Shown in pieces: positions 13,215 through 17,484 of a stretch of DNA of 17,484 nt. The stretch comes from DRWZ01 sp964601505 (lineage in GTDB: Bacteria > Calescibacteriota > Calescibacteriia > Calescibacteriales > Calescibacteriaceae). The notes beneath the pieces were generated by a model. The model saw only the letters and a list, made by a program, of their open reading frames with translations, was not told the origin of the DNA and searched no databases. The stretch lies in contig CAZRNR010000043.1 in the NCBI GenBank assembly GCA_964601505.1, forward strand, positions 1-17,484, written 5' to 3'. Within the stretch, counting starts at the first letter, position 1, and each line of letters opens with the position of its first letter. Position numbers and translations under genes: made by a program.

Positions 13215-16001
13215 TGCTTTGTGATTCCCAAGATAATTTCGCAAATACTTTCCTGTTATGCTTTTCTCCTCTCTGATTATCTCTTCTGGATAGCCCTGAG
13301 CTATAACATATCCTCCTTTTTCTCCTCCTTCAGGACCAAGATCTATTATGTAATCTGCTGCTTTTATGAAGTCAAGGTTGTGCTCTATGGCTATAACTGT
13401 GTTTCCCATATCCACAAGTCTCTGTAATACTTCTATAAGGTGCCTTATGTCTTCAAGATGAAGTCCCGTTGTCGGTTCATCAAGTATATAGAGGGTTCTG
13501 CCAGTTGATTTTTTAGAGAGTTCTTTTGCGAGCCTTACCCTTTGAGCCTCTCCTCCCGAAAGATTCGTTGCAGGTTGTCCAAGTTTTATATATCCAAGCC
13601 CAACATCTTTCAAAACTTTGATTTTATCTCTTATAAAAACTTGATTCTCAAAGAACTCAAGAGCCTCATCAACTGTCATATCAAGTATTTCCGCTATGTT
13701 TTTACCTTTGAATCTAACCTCAAGTGTATCTCTGTTGAACCTCTTTCCTCCACAGGCTTTACAAGTTATATACATATCAGGAAGAAGCTGCATCTCAACT
13801 TTTATGAATCCTTCACCTCTGCACTCTTCGCATCTACCTCCTGGAACATTAAAAGAGAAGCGCGAGATTGTATATCCTCTTGCCCGTGATTCGGGAAGTG
13901 AAGCGAATAACTCTCTTATTGGTGTAAATATCCCAGTATAAGTTGCTGGGTTTGAGCGTGGAGTTCTTCCTATCGGAGCTTGATCTACAAGTATTACTTT
14001 ATCTATACATTGAATTCCTTCAATTGAATCAAATTCTAGTGGTTTTTCCTTTGAATCCCCGTCAAGAATCTTTTTGATCGCAGGATACAATGTATCTACA
14101 ACTAATGTAGATTTGCCTGAACCTGAAACTCCGGTTACGCACGTGAAAAGTCCGACTGGAAATTTTACATTTACATTCTTGAGGTTTCTTCCTTTTGCAC
14201 CCTTGATTATTATCCATCTCCCGTCAGTATTTTTTCTTCTTTCTGATGCAGGTATATCCCTTTTACCTGACAGATATGCACAGGTTAAAGATTCTGATTC
14301 CCCGTTTACTTCCATTGGTGTTCCATAGAAAACAATTCTTCCCCCGTATATCCCTCCACCCCTTCCAAGATCTATTATAATGTCCGATTTTTCTATCATT
14401 TCCCTATCGTGCTCAACGACAACAACGGTATTTCCAAGATCACGAAGTTTTCTGAGAGTATTGAGTAGCCTATCTATATCTCTCGCATGAAGACCACATG
14501 TTGGCTCATCAAGGACATAAAGAACCCCAGAAAGTTTTGACCCAAGTTGTGCGGCGAGTTTTAACCTTTGAGACTCACCACTTGATAAAGTTGAAGATTC
14601 TCGTGAAAGCTCAATGTATCCAAGCCCAACATCTTTTATAAACTCAAGCCTAGATAATATCTCTGTCAGAATCTTTTGAGCTATCTCTTTTTTCTCTAAA
14701 GGAAAATCAAAACCCCTAAGAAATTCATACAGATCTTCAACAGTCATTGTTGTAAGTTCGTGTATATTTTTCCCCCCAATATAAACCGAAAGAGATTCTC
14801 TTTTGAGCCTTGAACCATTACACTCTGGGCATGTGAAAGAGGAAATGTATCTTTCAACCTCCCAGTAGTATCCATCCTCATACCTTTCCCAAAGGTATTC
14901 TATTATTCCTTTTTGGTTTTCTAACCCTTCTCCATGAAGAATTGCATTTTTTACTTTTTCTGGCAGCGTATTCCATTTCTGGTGGAATACATCTTTCTTG
15001 AAAGTTCTTTTTACTTCTTCAAGAAGCTCTATCAGTTCATCTGGTATGTTATTCTTGTATGGTCTCAAGGCTCCATCTTTTATTGATTTTTCCGGGTCTA
15101 TAACTAGTTCTTCATCTATTTTGAGGATTTTACCAAGACCATGACATTTTGGACAAGCTCCGTAGGGAGAATTGAATGAGAAAATTCTCGGAGATATTTC
15201 TTCAAAAGAAAAAGAGCATTCGGAACAGGAAAAAACTGTAGAATAAGATTTTGAAAACTTTATACCATCTGGAAGTTCTCCTTCAATGAGTATTAAGCCC
15301 TTTGATATATCTTTTGCTTGTTCTATTGAAGATGTTACCCTTCTTCTTGTGTCATCATCTTTTTTGATTATAATTCTGTCAATGAGGATTTCTATATTGT
15401 GCTTTTTATTTTTATCAAGCTGTGGTATATTTTCAAAAAGATCGTAAACAATCCCATCAATTTTAGCTCTCGAAAATCCCCTTGCCCTCCAAATCTCAAG
15501 CTCTTTTTTGTATTCTCCTTTTTTTCCTCTGGCGTATGGTGAGAATATAAAAATTTTTGTACCCTCTGGGTATCCCATCACCATATCTGATATTTTCTGA
15601 GGTGTTGTGGCAGATATTGGGATAGAGCAGTTCGGACAGTGTGGTTCCCCAACTCTTGCAAAGAGTAATCTAAGGTAGTCGTATATTTCTGTGGATGTAG
15701 CAACTGTTGATCTTGGATTCCATCTTGCACTTTTTTGGTCTATTGCTATTGCGGGGGAAAGTCCTTCAACTGAATCAACATCTGGCTTTGGCATTTGTTC
15801 TATAAACTGCCTTGCATAAGATGAAAGACATTCAACATATCTTCTCTGACCTTCTGCAAAAAGTATGTCAAAAACTAAAGAGGATTTACCAGATCCAGAA
15901 ACACCACTTACAACTACTAGTTTGTTCTTAGGAATTCTTACATCTATGTTTTTCAAATTATTCTGCCTTGCTCCCTTTATGTAGATAAAGTCAGAGGACA
16001 T
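13200..16001 (-). CDS. uvrA: Excinuclease ABC subunit A
   Basis: This 933-aa ATPase finds bulky DNA lesions with UvrB in nucleotide excision repair. Both ABC modules are complete: Walker A GVSGSGKS at 33-40 and 624-631, and Walker B LYVLDEP (494-500) and LYILDEP (837-843). The signatures are LSSGESQ (472-478) and LSGGEAQ (814-820). The zinc-finger pairs are C259/C262 with C283/C286, and C724/C727 with C747/C750. The UvrB-binding and insertion regions lie between 120 and 255. Length is close to the usual 940. The first signature has Ser for the second position of LSGGE, which still fits the family. A 12-bp palindrome lies two bases upstream of the ATG; no SD is visible. The end overlaps the convergent nitrilase-fold gene by 15 bases. 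Confidence 0.97.
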   Translation of the reverse strand: MSSDFIYIKGARQNNLKNIDVRIPKNKLVVVSGVSGSGKSSLVFDILFAEGQRRYVECLSSYARQFIEQMPKPDVDSVEGLSPAIAIDQKSARWNPRSTVATSTEIYDYLRLLFARVGEPHCPNCSIPISATTPQKISDMVMGYPEGTKIFIFSPYARGKKGEYKKELEIWRARGFSRAKIDGIVYDLFENIPQLDKNKKHNIEILIDRIIIKKDDDTRRRVTSSIEQAKDISKGLILIEGELPDGIKFSKSYSTVFSCSECSFSFEEISPRIFSFNSPYGACPKCHGLGKILKIDEELVIDPEKSIKDGALRPYKNNIPDELIELLEEVKRTFKKDVFHQKWNTLPEKVKNAILHGEGLENQKGIIEYLWERYEDGYYWEVERYISSFTCPECNGSRLKRESLSVYIGGKNIHELTTMTVEDLYEFLRGFDFPLEKKEIAQKILTEILSRLEFIKDVGLGYIELSRESSTLSSGESQRLKLAAQLGSKLSGVLYVLDEPTCGLHARDIDRLLNTLRKLRDLGNTVVVVEHDREMIEKSDIIIDLGRGGGIYGGRIVFYGTPMEVNGESESLTCAYLSGKRDIPASERRKNTDGRWIIIKGAKGRNLKNVNVKFPVGLFTCVTGVSGSGKSTLVVDTLYPAIKKILDGDSKEKPLEFDSIEGIQCIDKVILVDQAPIGRTPRSNPATYTGIFTPIRELFASLPESRARGYTISRFSFNVPGGRCEECRGEGFIKVEMQLLPDMYITCKACGGKRFNRDTLEVRFKGKNIAEILDMTVDEALEFFENQVFIRDKIKVLKDVGLGYIKLGQPATNLSGGEAQRVRLAKELSKKSTGRTLYILDEPTTGLHLEDIRHLIEVLQRLVDMGNTVIAIEHNLDFIKAADYIIDLGPEGGEKGGYVIAQGYPEEIIREEKSITGKYLRNYLGNHKASLNR

Positions 16002-16003
16002 AA

Positions 16004-16015
16004 AACATATATGTT
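16004..16015. promoter_or_regulatory. Palindrome next to the uvrA start (possible operator)
   Basis: AACATATATGTT is a perfect 12-bp palindrome. With one mismatched pair it extends to 20 bp (16000-16019), which takes in part of the uvrA start codon. A dimeric repressor bound here would block transcription or translation of uvrA. It does not match the well-known LexA boxes (GAAC-N4-GTTC or CTGT-N8-ACAG). AT-only palindromes arise by chance in such DNA, so this is a candidate only. Confidence 0.3.
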
Positions 16016-16111
16016 ATATCCTTTATTAGCATAAAATACGTTTTTCTGATTTCTCGGGGGATAACTAATTGGAAAATTTCGTGTCCAAAAGGTACAAATG
16101 AGATCCTTTAT

Positions 16112-17230
16112 TTAGTTTTCTTGGTTTATCTCATAGTATTTCATCTGGTATGGTTTTACTTCATATAGATATTTATCAATTTGTCCTGATGAGACACTTA
16201 TTTCATAGTGAGTCCATTTTTCTCCATCGTATTTGATTAATCCGCCAAAATAATCACCACCACCTCCAATCCATATATTCCCATCATCATCTATCGCAAG
16301 ATCATATATGTAGAATCTAAAATTTTCTTCTTTATAAATCACCCATCTATTGCTTCCATCAAATTTTCCAATTAAGCAATCCCAGGCATTACAAAATGAA
16401 AACCAAATGTTCCCAGAGTTATCTGACAAGATGTGATCGACTCTTCTCTGTTCTTCTGGCGAAATATTAAGCTTGCTCTTCTGATAAATCTTAGTTCCTA
16501 GTCCGTTGAATTTTATTATCTCATCAGCTTCACATCCTCCTATCCATATATTCCCTAAAATATCGGATCCGAGTGAACAAATATATTCTATTTCAGCTAG
16601 GTCTGAATTAGATGAATCAAATATTTCCCATTTTTCTCCATCATATTTTGCGAGCCTCTTCCCATTGCTATACCAGAGATTGCCTGATCTATCAAAAACG
16701 ATAGAGATTTTACGGTCGGTGGGAGGAATCGGATCATACAATGTGAATTTTTGACCATCGAATTTGATAGGTCCGACAGGTTTTGATATCATATGACCAA
16801 GTATATCATAACCTATATTGTAGCCTGTGAGCCATAACTCTTTATTATTCTTCTTGTTCAATACAATATCTTCAGCGTGGTGACCTGGAAAACCAGGTAT
16901 TTCAATCCATTTTTCATCAACGAATGCATAAATACCTTTGTCAGTAGAAATATATTTTTCACCATCTGGTCCAGCAGATATACTATAAGATTGATAAAAG
17001 TATTCAGACTTAAATTGCCTTATTTCTCCACTCTTTTGGTCAATATCAAATAGTCTATTACCTGATATAGCATATATATGACTTCCTTCAATAGTGATAG
17101 ATCTGATATATACTGGGGTTTTAGAATTTTCTTTCGTTACCTTGCAGTATGAAATAAATCCTACAGCGAGAATTAAGAGCAAACAGTTAATCTTATTCCT
17201 AAACCCGGATGTAGGCACGCATATATTCAT
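16112..17230 (-). CDS. Exported beta-propeller repeat lipoprotein
   Basis: This 372-aa protein starts with a signal peptide (residues 11-28 hydrophobic) ending FISY-C29-KVTKENS, probably lipidated though with Tyr at -1. From about 40 onward it is built of about six to seven repeats of the type D-x-x-GN(I/L)W(I/F/Y)..., followed by a (I/A)K(F/Y)DG-x-KW motif. The clearest are at SGNLWYSNGKRLAKYDGEKW, LGNIWIGG, SGNIWFSF and DGNIWIGGGG, followed by LIKYDGEKWTHYE. This is the pattern of two-component-regulator-type propeller repeats, here without a kinase or DNA-binding domain. The fold is a likely seven-bladed propeller facing outside the cytoplasm; ligand unknown. No SD is seen at ATG 17228-17230, but an internal Met start is not needed because the signal peptide is well placed. 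It lies upstream of uvrA on the same strand, with 110 bases between them. Confidence 0.85.
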   Translation of the reverse strand: MNICVPTSGFRNKINCLLLILAVGFISYCKVTKENSKTPVYIRSITIEGSHIYAISGNRLFDIDQKSGEIRQFKSEYFYQSYSISAGPDGEKYISTDKGIYAFVDEKWIEIPGFPGHHAEDIVLNKKNNKELWLTGYNIGYDILGHMISKPVGPIKFDGQKFTLYDPIPPTDRKISIVFDRSGNLWYSNGKRLAKYDGEKWEIFDSSNSDLAEIEYICSLGSDILGNIWIGGCEADEIIKFNGLGTKIYQKSKLNISPEEQRRVDHILSDNSGNIWFSFCNAWDCLIGKFDGSNRWVIYKEENFRFYIYDLAIDDDGNIWIGGGGDYFGGLIKYDGEKWTHYEISVSSGQIDKYLYEVKPYQMKYYEINQEN

Positions 17231-17383
17231 ATTTTAAAACCAAACATCTTGAGATTAATTTTGTTGTTATAATTCCTAAAATCATCATAAATTAACTTTC
17301 GCAGTAGAGAACTTTATATATCAAATACCGCGTTAATAGCTAAAGATGATGCGCTACAGAGTTTCGTCAACTTATAAAACTAA

Positions 17384-17484
17384 CTATCCAAGTAACTGGA
17401 GCACAAGCTGAGGAGTGAGTCTTGATATTGCAACCATAGCATTAGCACTCTGCTGGACAACTTGTAAAGAAGTTAGCAGAAGTG
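17384..17484 (-). CDS. Flagellin, C-terminal fragment
   Basis: At the right edge the minus strand reads 33 codons to a TAG at 17384-17386. The visible end (TSLQVVQQSANAMVAISRL, then TPQLVLQLLG) matches the C-terminal D0 helix of bacterial flagellins, which end in (A)N-x-x-PQ-VLxLL(R/G). This end packs in the filament core and is needed for export and polymerisation. The rest of the gene lies outside the window. The beta-propeller gene follows after about 150 bases that hold no gene and no convincing terminator. Confidence 0.8.
   Translation of the reverse strand, partial: LLLTSLQVVQQSANAMVAISRLTPQLVLQLLG

Noticed and set aside
16069..16088. Possible terminator hairpin (ttgga with tccaa) between the propeller gene and uvrA
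   Set aside because: Five-base stem with a ten-base loop and low GC; too weak to call.
472..17000. tRNA, rRNA or riboswitch genes
   Set aside because: Nothing with the conserved cloverleaf or rRNA motifs was seen. The leader of ribE (10990-11076) is far too short and lacks the FMN-riboswitch core.

Overview
This is an AT-rich stretch of chromosome from a motile, Gram-negative-type bacterium. Its proteins are rich in Lys, Glu and Ile, and its codons lean to AGA/AGG for Arg and ATA for Ile, a bias often seen in thermophiles. A chemoreceptor, a flagellin C-terminus at the right edge, several putative lipoproteins and a NuoF subunit fit a flagellated cell with respiratory or NADH-linked redox metabolism. 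I cannot place it in a phylum from these genes. Few starts have a clear Shine-Dalgarno (SD) sequence, so several starts rest on family length or signal peptides.

Layout, left to right. (1) 1-283: a possible 3' end of an upstream gene, then AT-rich non-coding DNA. (2) 284-2100, plus strand: a methyl-accepting chemotaxis protein without a sensor domain, then a DUF2231-like membrane protein preceded by a 13-codon Leu-rich mini-ORF whose stop overlaps its start (ATGA). (3) 2137-5570, minus strand, one tight operon read right to left: a 95-aa protein of unknown function with the best SD of the window, nuoF, an RNase E/G family protein overlapping nuoF, and a hotdog thioesterase. (4) 5723-7349, plus strand, divergent from that operon: dCTP deaminase and, overlapping it, a bifunctional chorismate mutase/prephenate dehydratase. 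(5) 7350-7833: the only long gap. It holds two imperfect tandem duplications, a short gene-like relic and a 106-bp element with 21-bp terminal inverted repeats. (6) 7834-10989, minus strand: prfB (RF2, encoded without a frameshift), then a large lipoprotein-like protein with a TPR-like start and a 12-cysteine module. (7) 11077-13214, plus strand: riboflavin synthase, then an exported nitrilase-fold protein whose nucleophile cysteine appears to be serine. (8) 13200-17230, minus strand: a beta-propeller lipoprotein, then uvrA, whose start lies next to a palindrome. uvrA overlaps the nitrilase-fold gene tail to tail. (9) 17384-17484: the flagellin C-terminus, minus strand.

Most of the window is housekeeping: translation termination, nucleotide pools, Phe and riboflavin synthesis, DNA repair and RNA processing. 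I did not find a coherent new multi-gene system. The most unusual items are the serine-for-cysteine nitrilase-fold lipoprotein, the non-canonical lipoboxes shared by three exported proteins, the altered catalytic and Phe-binding motifs in PheA, the Cys-rich lipoprotein, the small inverted-repeat element, and a nuoF kept with an RNase E/G gene and an unknown small gene instead of its usual partners.
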